From contig OX467090.1 of assembly GCA_950106755.1 (NCBI GenBank), positions 19,693,092-19,757,091 of the forward strand: 64,000 bases of DNA, written 5' to 3'. The translations under genes were made by a program, and so were the position numbers. The DNA is from Climacium dendroides (Eukaryota; Streptophyta; Bryopsida; Hypnales; Climaciaceae). Shown here piece by piece: positions 13,002 to 24,051 of this stretch. How positions within the stretch are numbered: the first letter of the stretch is position 1; every line of letters starts with the position of its first letter. The notes beneath the pieces were generated by a model, which ran no database searches, was not told the DNA's origin, and saw only the letters and a list, made by a program, of their open reading frames with translations.

Positions 13002-14220
13002 AGGTTAAAAGGAAGAAAGGGCTAGCTGTAGTAGGTTAAGTAGCAAGATTTAGGATTTAGGGTGAACTAAAAACCAACCTAGGGTTTAGGGTTTAGGCCT
13101 ACGGTTGGGGTTGACAACAGTGGACTTTAGGTTCTATCGTGTACTGCTGACACTATGAAAGAAAACTAAAGAAACAATTTGTCGATGAAAATAAACAATT
13201 GAAAAACAAAACAATTGAAAGAAGAGACTCAAATAACGACGCTATAGACTATCTCTGCTCAAAAAACAAATGTGGTTTCTTCTTCAGTCTCTTTGCTTCA
13301 CTTAATGATCCCTTGAATTTCTTGGTATCATGTTTTATTTCCGACCACTTGTTCTGCAACAATTTCTTGGTTCGTTTTGGATAATGATTAGCATTGAATC
13401 TATCTTCAACCCTAATTAGTAGGTTGAACATCATTGGGCAAGGAGGGGAAGAATGAATTTGTAGGGTCAAGGTTGAAGTTTAATTAAATTGTAGTATTAA
13501 TTAATATTTGGCTAGTAGTTGTATAGTTTAAGTGACTATCTTATTACTTGTGAAAGTAATACAACGCTTATGGTTTGAATGTAAAAGTGTACATCTTGTA
13601 ACTTCAACTAAATAAATAATTGGTGAACTTTTTGCATAATCGAAGCATATGTATTTCTTTTTCCTTTCCATGTCGTGAAGTTTTTTGGAAGTCACATTAA
13701 TTTAAATCACATTAAATTAAATTGGTGCACTTGTACTTTCTAATTAGATGTCAATAAATCATTATGAATGCATAGACATGTATTCATTAAAATAAGTAAT
13801 ATCATTGATAACATACAAATCAATTATATTTGTAGGATAGAAAATATTTAAATAGGAATAAGAAAAATTTCACATCATAAAAAATTCTCCGCATTGCACT
13901 TCTACAAACTACCACAACCATTATTGTTTTCAATATGGTTATTTACAATAATTAATTTTGTCAATATGGTGACACACAACAATTACTTTTTAAGCATTAA
14001 AAGTTGGATAATGTGCTCAAGACCATAGGTAATAATGGTGGCAATTACACTGGTGATATGTTCTAGTCAAACTAGTAACAATGAAGGTTATTACATTCAA
14101 TTTGGTGAAATGTTCAAGTTATAGGGAAGAATGGGTGGGGATTCTCCTTTCCTATCCCCATATTTGCTCTTTCTACATCCGCATAGGGATAGGGATAGGG
14201 AAGAAGCGGTGGGGATGCTC
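13002..14220. mobile_element. Inverted, internally deleted Harbinger copy
   Basis: This stretch is the reverse complement of two parts of the neighbouring element joined together. 13,002 to about 13,400 matches about 12,417-12,845, and about 13,430-14,220 matches 9,685 to about 10,470. The transposase gene between them is missing, with a short filler at the junction near 13,400-13,420. It ends with the same terminal GGGGATGCTC at 14,220. Scattered substitutions between the arms show that it is not an assembly mirror of the first copy. A fragment of the Myb-like ORF (minus strand, 13,249 to about 13,410) is still open here, including RTKKLLQNKW and EAKRLKKK. The terminus expected at the 13,002 side is absent. 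Confidence 0.8.
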
Positions 14221-14471
14221 TTTAACCCTAAATCCTAATTACTAGGTTAATTAGTAGGTTAACATCATAGCACATGACCTCACCCTGAACCTCAACAAAT
14301 ACAAGATAACTTAACAACAAGAATTGGCTGAACTGAAGGCTGGAAGCTCTAGATGGTTTAATTACCTGTGACCAAGGTCAAGTACAGTCAGCAGGAGGGG
14401 CAAAAGTAGGCACTTTTCGTAAAAAACATGGATATAGGTTACCATATCCCACTTCCCTATCCGACGTGCTG

Positions 14472-14650
14472 TATAGGGAACTCAACCCCCTCGTCCCTAA
14501 ATTTTTAGGGATAGGGAAGCCCGGTGGGAGGGTTTTCTTCCCTACCTGGATGTATTTCATCCGGATAGGGAAGCCCGGTGGGTGGGGGTTTCTTCCCTAC
14601 CTGGATGTATTTCATCCGGATAGGGATAGGGACCCCCGGTGGGGATGCTC
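14472..14650. mobile_element. Third Harbinger terminus with tandem duplication
   Basis: The sequence matches the right end of the Harbinger element (12,883-12,998), including the GTCCCTAAATTTTTAGGG palindrome and the terminal GGGGATGCTC at 14,641-14,650. A segment of about 70 bp (AAGCCCGGTGGG to TTTCATCCGGATAGGG) is present twice in tandem. A small piece of the same region is at 14,221-14,262, separated by about 210 bp of other sequence. The end lies immediately upstream of TATC. Confidence 0.75.
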
Positions 14651-14866
14651 TCATCCACTCCGACCCCACCCCTTGCTCTCTCTCCACCCTCCGATCTCCC
14701 CATCAATCCTACGTCCCAACTCCTCCAACCCTCCACCACAGAGAGAGCCTCTCGCCTCTCGCTTGCGTGCTCTGCTCCGGGCAGTCTGTTTCCCTTTGCA
14801 ATCCTCTTCCCCGTCTGTGAATCTCAAGCTCCTCCATCGCCAGCTTCCCATCCATTCTCCTCCCCC

Positions 14867-17240
14867 ATGGCGACTCTGCGGGTGTCTGGCGTGGTGACAC
14901 CCATCTCCGCCCAATCCGCCTCATTGAAACCCGCAATAACATCCCGAAGAGTATCCTTCGCAATGGGGGCTGCAACCTGCAGGGGTTTGGGGTTTGGAGG
15001 GATGCAGCAGCAGAGGAGGAGGATTCTCCTTCCTCGCTCACAAGGGCGTTCCAGCATGGAGGAGAAGCAGCAGCAAGAGGAGAAGGAGCAGCAGAGCGAG
15101 AAGGACGAGGAGGAGAAGGAAGAAGACGAGTTCCCTCAGAATGGATTGTCCAATTGGCTTTACCCGCCGGAAGATGAGCTTCCGGACGATAAAGAAATGA
15201 CGATTTTTGACCATTTGGAGGAGCTGCGGGACCGTCTGTTCGTTTCGGTTGTGGCTGTTGGGATTGCGATTGCGGGCTGCTTCGTGTTCGCGAAGGATCT
15301 GATTGTGCTTCTGGAGAAACCGGTGTATTCGCTGGGAGTGAGGTTTTTGGCGCTCTCGCCGGGAGAGTATTTCTTCACGACGCTCAAGGTAAGGAAGCAT
15401 CCAATTTCGTAATTCGTTTGAATTTTTGAAAGTTTTGGAGATTTTTGAAATTTGGAAGAATGTGAATGGTGATTGGGAAGCTGGCTAAGGTAATGCGTCA
15501 TAAGAATAGTGATTGGGCGCCTACTGTTCCTATTACTGAACTGCATTTTTTGGACACTATGGTAGAACCACCCATAGTCGGCCACTTAACCGATTCCGCA
15601 CATGTTCTGGAGCAGTAGAAGGGGATGTAAATTTACTGTCCTCTAGAAAGATAAAAATGATGGGCATTGCCAATTTTCGTGGATTTTTTTCTTGAATTCA
15701 AATTACTATAAATTTTGGAAGCCAAAAGTTGACCTCAACCCATACCCAATACGTAGACTCTTCCAATTCCAATCAATCCAGAACTAATTTCCCGCTCACT
15801 ACTTCCTACTTTCTTGCTCACTACTTCCTACTTTCTTGCTCACTACATCACGACATGTGTCATGACCTTATTAATCTCAACCTTGAAAAGGAGGAAAAAT
15901 CACATTCCAAGCTTTGGTTGGAAATTTGTTTTAGCCTTGGTTGGAAATAGCTGCATCCTGTTTGGGATGGATCCCTGGTTGGGAATGGATGGTTCTACCA
16001 TATATGAATAAACTATAAAATTTCAAAGTGGTGACAATAGGTGGACCTAAAAGCAAGCCTACAAGCCTAGGCTCTTTCTCTTGAATGAAATGAGGCAAGA
16101 ATCTGTTGGGGTAGGTTTAGAAAGGAGTCACAATTAGGGGCAGTTACCTTAGTGGATTGATCTCGATGTGATTTGTTGTTATTGTTGTGTGTAGGTGTCA
16201 GGGTACTGTGGACTTCTGCTCGGTAGTCCTGTGATATTGTACGAGATTATTGCGTTTGTTGTTCCGGGGTTAACTCGAAGTGAGAAGAAGCTGCTGGGAC
16301 CTGTGGTGCTTGGATCGTCGTTTTTGTTCTACGCGGGTCTTGTGTTTTCGTATGCAATCCTGACACCGGCAGCTCTGAATTTCTTCGTCAGCTATGCGGA
16401 AGGGGTGGTGGAATCGTTGTGGTCTATTGACCAGTACTTCGAGTTTGTGTTGGTGCTCATGTTCAGTACTGGGCTTTCCTTTCAGGTTAGATCCTTATCA
16501 CATCTTAGTTGGCAGTCGCACTTGATAGAATTGCTCTTGAACAATGAATCAGTCTCTATTGTGGGAACACCCGATTCCGTCAATTTCAGCATATATGGAG
16601 GAAGAATGATGGAAATTTTGTTTTCTTCATAGAGGAAATTGAGCATCAGATATTTAGGAAAGACAGGAACATAGTTTGGGACTCCAAAATGTGAATTGAA
16701 AATTAGAATTGTAGGGGTGCCCTTGTCTGTCATCTAAAATCTAGAGGGAGCTACTTCCATTTTCAAATGAACCCTAAACTGTCACCGATCATCAAGTTTT
16801 GATTGGTGGAGGAAATTCGTGGTTTCTCATTAGTAACTGATTCTCGTTGTTTTAGAGGGGAGGATTCAGGCATAGTGATGGACGTTGGTGTTCATAGAAG
16901 GTTGACAAATTTAGTTCGAGCAAGGATGAGTAATTTAGCACATTTTCTATTCCTCATTGTATTGCATGGTCTTGACTATGACTCTGTGTTTGGACCTGTT
17001 CAGGTGCCTGTAGTGCAATTACTGCTGGGTCAGACAGGGCTGGTATCTGGGGATCAAATGCTTTCCGTGTGGAGATATGTCGTTGTAGGTGCTGTTATTG
17101 CTGCTGCTGTGTTAACTCCTTCCACCGATCCCTTAACGCAATGCCTTTTGGCCGGCCCATTGATTGGACTTTACATGGGTGGCGCTTTTACTGTGAAATT
17201 TTTAGTAAATGACAAGAAGCCTCTGGAGCTTGAAGACTAG
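14867..17240 (+). CDS. TATC: Chloroplast twin-arginine translocase subunit TatC (three exons)
   Basis: TatC is the multispanning receptor of the thylakoid Tat (delta-pH) pathway. It binds twin-arginine signal peptides and assembles with Hcf106 and Tha4. Exons are 14,867-15,388, 16,195-16,485 and 17,004-17,240, with GT-AG borders and all junctions in phase 0, giving 349 residues. The ATG gives a Ser/Arg-rich plastid transit peptide (about residues 1-60), followed by a Gln/Glu/Lys-rich stretch (64-90). The family motif [11 protein letters not shown] is at 114-124. About six membrane segments follow, near 124-142, 177-198, 209-230, 254-271, 293-309 and 315-335. [20 protein letters not shown] and [18 protein letters not shown] are hallmark chloroplast TatC segments. 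Length is close to the roughly 340 residues of the Arabidopsis protein. The 5' leader is CT-rich, with no clear TATA box, and a Harbinger terminus ends at 14,650. No defect is seen. Confidence 0.96.
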
Positions 17241-18318
17241 AAAGAACTGTACTTATCACTTAGCCTTGGGGAGAAGATTCTACCCACACTGTAAGTTTAA
17301 ATTACTCACCAAATAGCTGATGACGACGACTGAAGCGTTGCGGAAGGTGTTCTGGGAGAGCATTGTTAGAAATATATCTGCCTGGAAGGTTAGGGTTTGA
17401 CTGGGTTGTAGCACAAAGACGAGGAAGTTTGGTGTAAAAGATCACTAGCTCAGTGTCTTTGTATATTTTTGACATGCTTTGAGGCGTTCTGTTGTATTGT
17501 ATAACCCAAGCTTTGCTCTTGATTCTCTGAAATATAGTTTTGCCTCAACATGAGAGTGGCGTTCCATCTGTGTTCACGGTATTTTATGTCAGGACTCTGC
17601 TCATTTACCGCTTGATCAATAAGTTTGTCCGCCATCCTGCCTGGATATCCACATGCTTGTATTTTTTATTGAATGTCAGGAATCCTGATAGTGTAGTAGG
17701 ATTGTTTCTCTCTTAAACTCACGATGTAATATGTATAGCAATAGCTTTGTTCATTCAGGAGTTTTTAATACTTGCTGTTACCTCTGTTTCTCGATGTTTA
17801 AGTTGTGTTCCTCGTCACCGCTTGCATTACTCTGAAGTCAAATCTTGTTTCCATTTTGTCTGCAATGAATGTTATTCAAGAACGTCATTTTATTGTGAAC
17901 ATCTGAACACACAATGATGCGAAGGAGTACGACTTAAAATCAAGGTATGTATCATGTTTCTTTCAGTTTCTCATTGTAGACGGAGATTTTACTGGTTGCT
18001 CTTCTTCCTTGGGTTTAGAATTCTTCCTTGAGTTCCATGATCCTTATTGTGGAGTTCAACCACAGTACTTATTACAGGTTGCTTTTCCCTAGTAGTTATA
18101 GAAAAGATTCTTGGGCTTAGAATTTACAAACAAAATTTGGAAACAACAAAAATAGTCACATGGCTAACCAGGTGAATTATGGTGGTGTCTCTACACTTTA
18201 AACCTCTTTTAACATCATCTTCTCTAATATCACATTCTTTATCCTCTCACCCAAGCCTGTCCTGGCCTCCAAGGTAATACCTAATGTGTTCTCTTTGTAT
18301 CTTCTCACTGTCGCACAG
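17241..18318. other. TATC 3' flank, no further gene seen
   Basis: It begins with the presumed 3' UTR of TATC. Short open frames (for example 17,450-17,635, minus) have no recognisable content. Confidence 0.5.
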
Positions 18319-18690
18319 TAAGGTAGAACTACCCATTACCATACAGATTTACTATCTAGGTACTTTGGAGAAGCTATTTATGAGTTCTCATATTTTTCAG
18401 AGATTGAATTGTTTGAGAGAAGTCAATTGCAAAAAAAATGAAGACATTCTGACAAGAATTGAATTTTTTGTGATTTTTCAAAGCTGAAATGTAAAACTGT
18501 GAGTAGACCCTTGGTAAAGCATGACCAGACCATTGTTGAAGCGTGGGCTGATGTATCCGTTCTCTAGTGCATTGCCATCATGATCATGGGTGAGTAAGAT
18601 TATGGTAATAAGATGGGCCAGTGATGGAAATGGGAGGAACCTGTAGGTGAGGGAATTGGGTAAATGGTGGTAATGGGTAGTTCTACCTTA
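18319..18690. mobile_element. MITE with ~22-bp terminal inverted repeats
   Basis: TAAGGTAGAACTACCCATTA at the left end recurs as a reverse complement at 18,669-18,690. No protein-coding content lies between. The outermost bases (CAGTAAGGT) resemble the ends of the Tc1-like element that starts at 19,178, so a Tc1-derived MITE is possible. No firm target duplication was found. Confidence 0.6.
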
Positions 18691-19968
18691 TATCACAAGA
18701 AGTTGCATTCAAGAGTAATACGGAGTAATATTACGGAAAGTGTGAAAAAGATTTTGACCATCGTATGCTCATCGACAATTTCTGAAGTGGTCATCTTACG
18801 TACACCCAATGCTAGGAATCTCATTTATTGGATCCCCCCATCTCAATGAAAGAGTTGGGGGGGGGATGCAGCCTCTTCAAAGTCTTTCGCAAACATATTG
18901 ACACCCAATTCAGTAAGCGTTGAAACAAAGAGTGAAAAACGGGAAGACACATACACTGATCTAATAGCTACAGTACTTGATAGAAATTTTCACGAGCTGA
19001 ATTGTCTAACTTCCTACAGTTGACAACACAAATCGTGCAAATAGTTTTACATTCTGAAACAAAGCCTCAAATCGGCCTCAAGAATGAGAGCTGTCGTAAG
19101 ACAAGATTGATACGGTTGGTCTCCATAAGTGACATGAATAGCCTTTTCAAGACTCGTAAGAACAGAACTGTATTGTACAGTAAGGTCTAGTTCATTTATG
19201 AATTCTTGGCCTCTTGGGCTGAAACTTGGTGAATGTTCTCCAACTTTGTGCCCACGCAGCGATCGCTATTCTATACAATCGACAGCCTACGTTTGTATAC
19301 AAAGCTAGCACCTAGTCCTCTATCTACAACAATTCATTTCGCCACCATCTGCACCCGCATTCACAAGTTATGATTTTCTTCTCATTACTGTCTCTCGAAC
19401 CGCTACTATCACCCCTTCATACACAATGCCTCTGCGGACACTCCCTTGCATGCAATCTCTCGACAATGCTTTCACTAGAAGCTCATGCTTCTCCTTTACA
19501 CATCCATGGCCTTCCTCTACTTCCCTGTAACCTCTATTGCCTTACATTGCTTCCATAGTCGCCGCAACGCTTAAGCCATGATTTCTCTTTTTGGTTGATT
19601 TTTTGCGGGAGGGGGCTTATGCTTCGCCCGATCGCTCTTTGTGTCATTAGGAGAGGCATAGCTTATGGATTAATTCCCCATTGTGCTTCCTTCCCCGACG
19701 ATCTACTCAACTTCAAGGCCTGTTTCCACCTCCCTGTCCTTGTGTGGTTTGTGCATACTGGGCCTTCAAATTTGAGCCTAAGTTCAATTCCGATTGCAAT
19801 TTCATTGGTGAGGTTTGACTTCTCAACTTTGCTTTCTCCATTCAGGTGCCATTCAAGTACATTTTTGGCTTCCCTTCCCCTTTTTATGACTTAATTCTTC
19901 ATTCAATTATAATGAGTATAATTTCTTAATTCCTTACTTATGAACATTATGTTTTTGCTTAGATCAAA

Positions 19969-20936
19969 ATGCAAATGTACACATTGAGTGATGCTGAGAG
20001 ATGTCAAATCATTGGCATGTGAAAGGGCAGCATGAAATCAAGTTGCATTGTTCAATTTTTGAATATGTTATGTTCTATAGTGTCAATTAGTTTTACAAAA
20101 TGGAAATTGTATGGCCAAACTAAGACTGGGAAGCCAAAGCCTTGATCTAGAATGTTGTCCAATTGTGATGTGAGAGATCTAGGTCAATGGATCCGTGAAG
20201 ATCGACACATTACTTTAGCAACACTTGTAGGAACTTTTCAAGTTCACGTGCGTACTATGTAGACATACATTCATAACTTGAGATTGAGAAACTGAGTGGC
20301 ACCCAAAAAATCATATCTTAGCAAAGGTCATAGAATTCAAAGACTTGCTTTTGCTTGCAAGTACTGCCATTGGACAACTAATGATTGAGAAAGAGTCATT
20401 TGGATAGATGAATTGAGCTTTGAGCTTGGAAAAAATTCTAAATGGATTCAGGTTTGGAGAAAACTCACGAAAGATATATAGAGCAATGCCTTGCTCCTAG
20501 CTTCAAATTTGGACAAACTACAGTGATGGTATGGGGAGGGTTTACAAAATTTGATAAGTGCCCTCTTGTTTTCATGCTGCAAGGTGAGTGAACTGCAATG
20601 GATTTCGTTGAAAACATTTATGAAGGAAGACTCTTTGAATTTTATTTTATGCATGATGAACCACACAAACTTGTACTTATGGAGGACGGTGCCCCTATCC
20701 ATTATGGAAAAACTCCTACAATGTGGAGGAGAGTTCACGACATGAAAAAGTTAGATTGGCTTCCAAACTCCATTAACTTAAACCTGATAGAGAACCTACA
20801 AAAAATTATGAAGATTTGCTACGCCGCCACAAAAAGCCTAAGAATAAACAAGAAATGATTGAATGCATTGAAAGAGTTTTGGGATGGTGTTATTCTAAAG
20901 CAACTTCAAACATTGATTGCCAGCATGCCTAATTGA
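19969..20936 (+). pseudogene. Tc1-family DD34E transposase (E1), stops and frameshifts
   Basis: From ATG 19,969 the sequence gives MQMYTLSDAERCQIIGM, the typical N-terminal helix-turn-helix region of Tc1 transposases, then a TGA where Trp is expected. Later segments are DLGQWIREDRHITLATLVG, then VIWIDELSFELG with the first catalytic Asp. Next comes LMEDGAPIHYG with the second Asp and LNLIENLQKIMK with the Glu. The spacing from second Asp to Glu is 34 residues, the DD34E signature. The C-terminal AVISTK segment continues to 20,958, where a MITE splits it from its last residues (about 21,138-21,165). Several stops are TGG-to-TGA changes. Not functional. Confidence 0.85.
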
Positions 20937-20960
20937 AATCTAGCGGTGATTTCAACCAAG

Positions 20961-21134
20961 TAATACAAGAAAATGGCACTATATATGACTTAACAAATGT
21001 GACTCTAAGTTTAACAATGACTGAAAAGTGACTACAAAATGACTATATAATGATTACAAAAAATCATTTTATAGTCATTGTTAAATTTAAAGTCACATTT
21101 GTTAAGTCATATATAGTGTCATTTTCTTGTAGTG
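20961..21134. mobile_element. CACTA-type MITE inserted in E1 transposase
   Basis: A 174-bp near-palindrome. The right end reads, on the reverse strand, CACTACAAGAAAATGACAC, the terminal motif of plant CACTA/EnSpm-derived MITEs. The left end is TAATACAAGAAAATGGCAC. AAG flanks it on both sides (20,958-20,960 and 21,135-21,137), matching the 3-bp duplication of the superfamily. Removing it restores alignment of E1 to the matching part of E2. Confidence 0.8.
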
Positions 21135-21289
21135 AAGGGCGGCAATACCAGATGGTAGGTAGTCTATGTTCAAAAAAATAATATTGTATGATTCTAAAGT
21201 TTCAATGTAAATATTTCTTTCCATATCAAAGTCTCGAGGGGTTCACTTAGAGTATTCATTAAAAACCACGTGCAAATAAAACTTTGGAC

Positions 21290-21775
21290 CCCTATATACT
21301 TTTTGACTTTTAAATAAAATCAAATGAAAAAATATGAATAGATTTTCCTATTTTGAAAGCTTATGTTTTGAATTATTGATATTTTTATTTGTTAATAATA
21401 ATTAGTTACAAATTTTTAAAGTAAAAAGATACATTATAGAACTGAAAAATAACTTTCACAGTCTTATATTATATAAGAAAAAATTGTCTAAAAAGTAAAA
21501 AAAAATTCCTAAAATTAACTCTTTATTGAAAGTTCATTTTGAGATGAATATTGATGTAATGGTGATCTAATTTTGTTCTCTAAGAATATTTGAGTTAAAA
21601 AAACATGCCATTTTTAGTGCATTTTTAACCTCTTTTAGAAATCATTCCATATTTGATTTGATTTTGAAATTTTGGGAGTAGAATCCTATAGTCGTTAGTA
21701 AACAATGTTCAAATTTTGAAGTTAGAATTATAGTTTATTAGAAACCACTTTTTCGCACTTGGTTTGTTGTAGTAG
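21290..21775. mobile_element. Diverged reverse copy of the 2,420-2,999 element
   Basis: Internal blocks such as ATATGAATAGATTTTCC and TATAGTTTATTAGAAA match the reverse complement of the element at 2,420-2,999. The termini are eroded, so the limits are approximate. It lies within E1. Confidence 0.5.
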
Positions 21776-22580
21776 AATTAAGTGCACCCTTTGAGATTAA
21801 AGTACTCTTCCATACAATTCTAATGCAATTTTCCATTCCAAAATTGGTTCATTTTTCTACATGATATGTCTCTTTGAAGTTTTTGAAACTTTCACCCAAC
21901 AATGTTGGAACACAAAATTTGTAAATGAACTAGACCTTATTGTATAGTATGGTACACTTCATTTACAAATTTTGGGCCTCAAGTGCCTTCCTTGCTCCTC
22001 CATGGTTTTTATTCTTTCTCCGTTTGCCACCATTGGTGGAGGTGCCCTTTGGCCTCTAAATTTTGTGGCTTGGTCCTACTACTAGTCCTACACCTAGGGC
22101 TCTATGTTCTGCCGTCTAATGCATTACCATTGTGAATTTAAAAAATCACATTCCATTACTCCTTTAAATGGCATCATTGCCACTTGATTTTCCATCGCCA
22201 TCACACTCCCTCCAAGCTTCACTTCCAGATCAGCTCCTTGTAGTGTTCATGGCTCCTTCCACTCAACTACTCCTTTACAAAGTAATTGCAATTTTGCATC
22301 ACTCCCTTGCCCTGCATTCTCCCAATTTATTGTGCCTCATACAATTTCTCAACCCGTCCCCGATTCTATTTCAATTTCGGTTGATTTTTGGTTGGAGGGG
22401 AGGCTTATACTTGCTTAATTGCACCTAGGCTGGGTGGAAGTGTCAACGCTTATGGAATTACTTCCTAGCCTTCTTCTTCCCTGTTTCTTTGGGTTTGTTC
22501 TTGCCGGTTTAGCTCGGAGTGCTTCGGCTTGGTTTTAGCTCCATTTTCACTTGTTATTCACTTCATTTCATCTTGATTTC

Positions 22581-22660
22581 AACTCATTTTGAGTTCCACT
22601 CATTTTGAGTTCCACTCATTTTGAGTTCCACTCATTTTGAGTTCCACTCATTTTGAGTTC
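22581..22660. repeat. 16-bp tandem repeat, about five units
   Basis: Unit ACTCATTTTGAGTTCC, nearly perfect, inside E2 upstream of its transposase gene. The unit contains a short palindrome (CTCATTTTGAG). Confidence 0.85.
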
Positions 22661-22722
22661 ATTTTGAACTTGTTTCAACTTGTTCCCCATTTCAACTCAC
22701 CTTGACTTCTTCAAATTACACC

Positions 22723-22878
22723 GGGTGATTTTTTCAATCTCTTTCTTCAATTCTCATGCACTTAATCGCAATCTACAGATTATCATGCGAACACAAACGT
22801 GGGTGATTTTTTCAATCTCTTTCTTCAATTCTCATGCTTTTAATCGCAATCTACAGATTATCATATGAACACAAACGT
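22723..22878. repeat. Two 78-bp tandem copies in E2
   Basis: 22,723-22,800 and 22,801-22,878 begin GGGTGATTTTTTCAATC and differ at only a few positions. A shorter repeat of about 37 bp (AGCAAT-ATGAGAGGGGC) follows to about 22,932. Subterminal position in E2. Confidence 0.85.
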
Positions 22879-22942
22879 CGAGCAATTATGAGAGGGGCCT
22901 ACACAAATGTCAAGCAATCATGAGAGGGGCTTGATCTTAGAA

Positions 22943-23898
22943 ATGAGACATGGTGGGATAAAATTTGGATGAATTGTAGAATTACTAGGAATGCCTCGTT
23001 CTACCGTTTCCACAGTTTTGACAAAGTAGAAGAAATTTGGATTGAATACCACTCAAAAACCTAAACTGTGACTACCAAAGCTATTTGATCGTACAATTAG
23101 GAATCTAGCACGCCTCATTCATGGAGATTGTTGGTTAAATTTAGTATCACTTGCGGAGACTTTTGGAGTTCATAGAAACACCATCAACTAGCACATTCGA
23201 CGACTTGGATTTGGAAATTGAATAGTTGTAAAGAAATCGTACCTTAGTATAACTCATAGATAATAAAGATTAGCATTTGCTTGTAGATACAAGCATTGGA
23301 CAAATAAAGATTGGACAAAGATTATCTAGACAAATGAATGTTCTTTTGAATTGGATAAAGACTCTTGGTGGATTTGAGTTTGGTAAAAAAGTCATGAAAG
23401 ATATATTGACCGATGTCTTGCACCAACATTCAAATCAATGAGAACATCCGATATGGTATGGGGAGCATTTACAAAAGTCCTCTCATTTTTTTGCCACAAG
23501 GGGAGCGAACGACAATTGTTTTTGTGAAACATGTCTATGATAGTGTTCTCTCTAGCTTTTATTTCATGCACAACGCATTACATGAACTTCTCCTAATGAA
23601 AGATGGCGCTCTTGTGCATCGTGGTAAACTTCCCAAACTTTAGAGACAAACACATGGCATACAAAAATTGCAATGGCTTGCTAATTCGCCCGACTTAAAC
23701 CTCATTGAGAACCTTTGGAAAATCATGAAAGAAAGGCTTCGTTATTACAAGAAACCAAGCAACAAGGAGGAAATGAGTGCACTCATTCAAGTCATTTGGG
23801 ATGAGGTTTTTCTTGAACAACTCCAACGGTTGATTCAAACCAAGTCTAAATGAATGCAAGCCGTGATTTCAGCAAGGGGAGGTAGCATTTGGTGGTAG
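22943..23898 (+). pseudogene. Tc1-family DD34E transposase (E2), stops
   Basis: Recognisable pieces in order are IVELLGMPRSTVSTVLTK (helix-turn-helix), LARLIHGDCWLNLVSLAE, FACRYKHWTNKDWTKII, then a stop and TNECSFELDKDSW. In this segment the expected first catalytic Asp is Asn (GAT to AAT) and the preceding Trp is TAG. LLMKDGALVHRG (second Asp) and NSPDLNLIENLWKIMKERL (Glu) follow, with 34 residues between Asp and Glu. The end AVISARGGSIWW is typical for Tc1 proteins, with a stop at 23,896-23,898. Many stops; non-functional. Confidence 0.85.
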
Positions 23899-24051
23899 GC
23901 AATTTGTACATTCATTGTACATATTTCTTGTGTTAATAAAGTACTCTTCACTCGGAATGTTTTTGAGCATGATACAACTTTGCCAAGTTCATGAACTTTC
24001 TTGTGCATTACTGCCGCAATCAAGAATTTGTAAATGAAGTGTACCTAATTG

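Larger units (their letters stand above)
19178..21942 (+). mobile_element. Tc1-like transposon E1 (DD34E), decayed
   Basis: The left end CAGTAAGGTCTAGTTCATTT (19,178) and right end CTAGACCTTATTG (to 21,942) are inverted repeats. Both are flanked by TA (19,176-19,177 and 21,943-21,944), the invariant Tc1/mariner target. It holds a broken transposase gene at 19,969-20,936. Two younger insertions lie inside: a CACTA-type MITE at 20,961-21,134 and a diverged inverted-repeat element at about 21,290-21,775. It is homologous along its length to E2, which abuts it. Confidence 0.85.
21945..24051 (+). mobile_element. Tc1-like transposon E2 (DD34E), decayed
   Basis: Ends TAGTATGGTACACTTCATTT (21,945) and AAATGAAGTGTACCTAATTG (to 24,051) are inverted repeats of the same family as E1. 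TA flanks at 21,943-21,944 and 24,052-24,053. The left TA is also the right target copy of E1, so the two elements touch. E2 holds a broken transposase gene at 22,943-23,898 and two subterminal tandem repeat blocks upstream of it. Confidence 0.85.

Noticed and set aside
14639..14866. Upstream extension of the TatC frame
   Set aside because: The frame is open, but it begins in Harbinger terminal sequence; the ATG at 14,867 gives a normal transit peptide.
14466..15057. Several overlapping ORFs on both strands around the TATC start
   Set aside because: Shadows of the GC-rich leader and first exon; only the TatC frame shows family motifs and proper splice phases.
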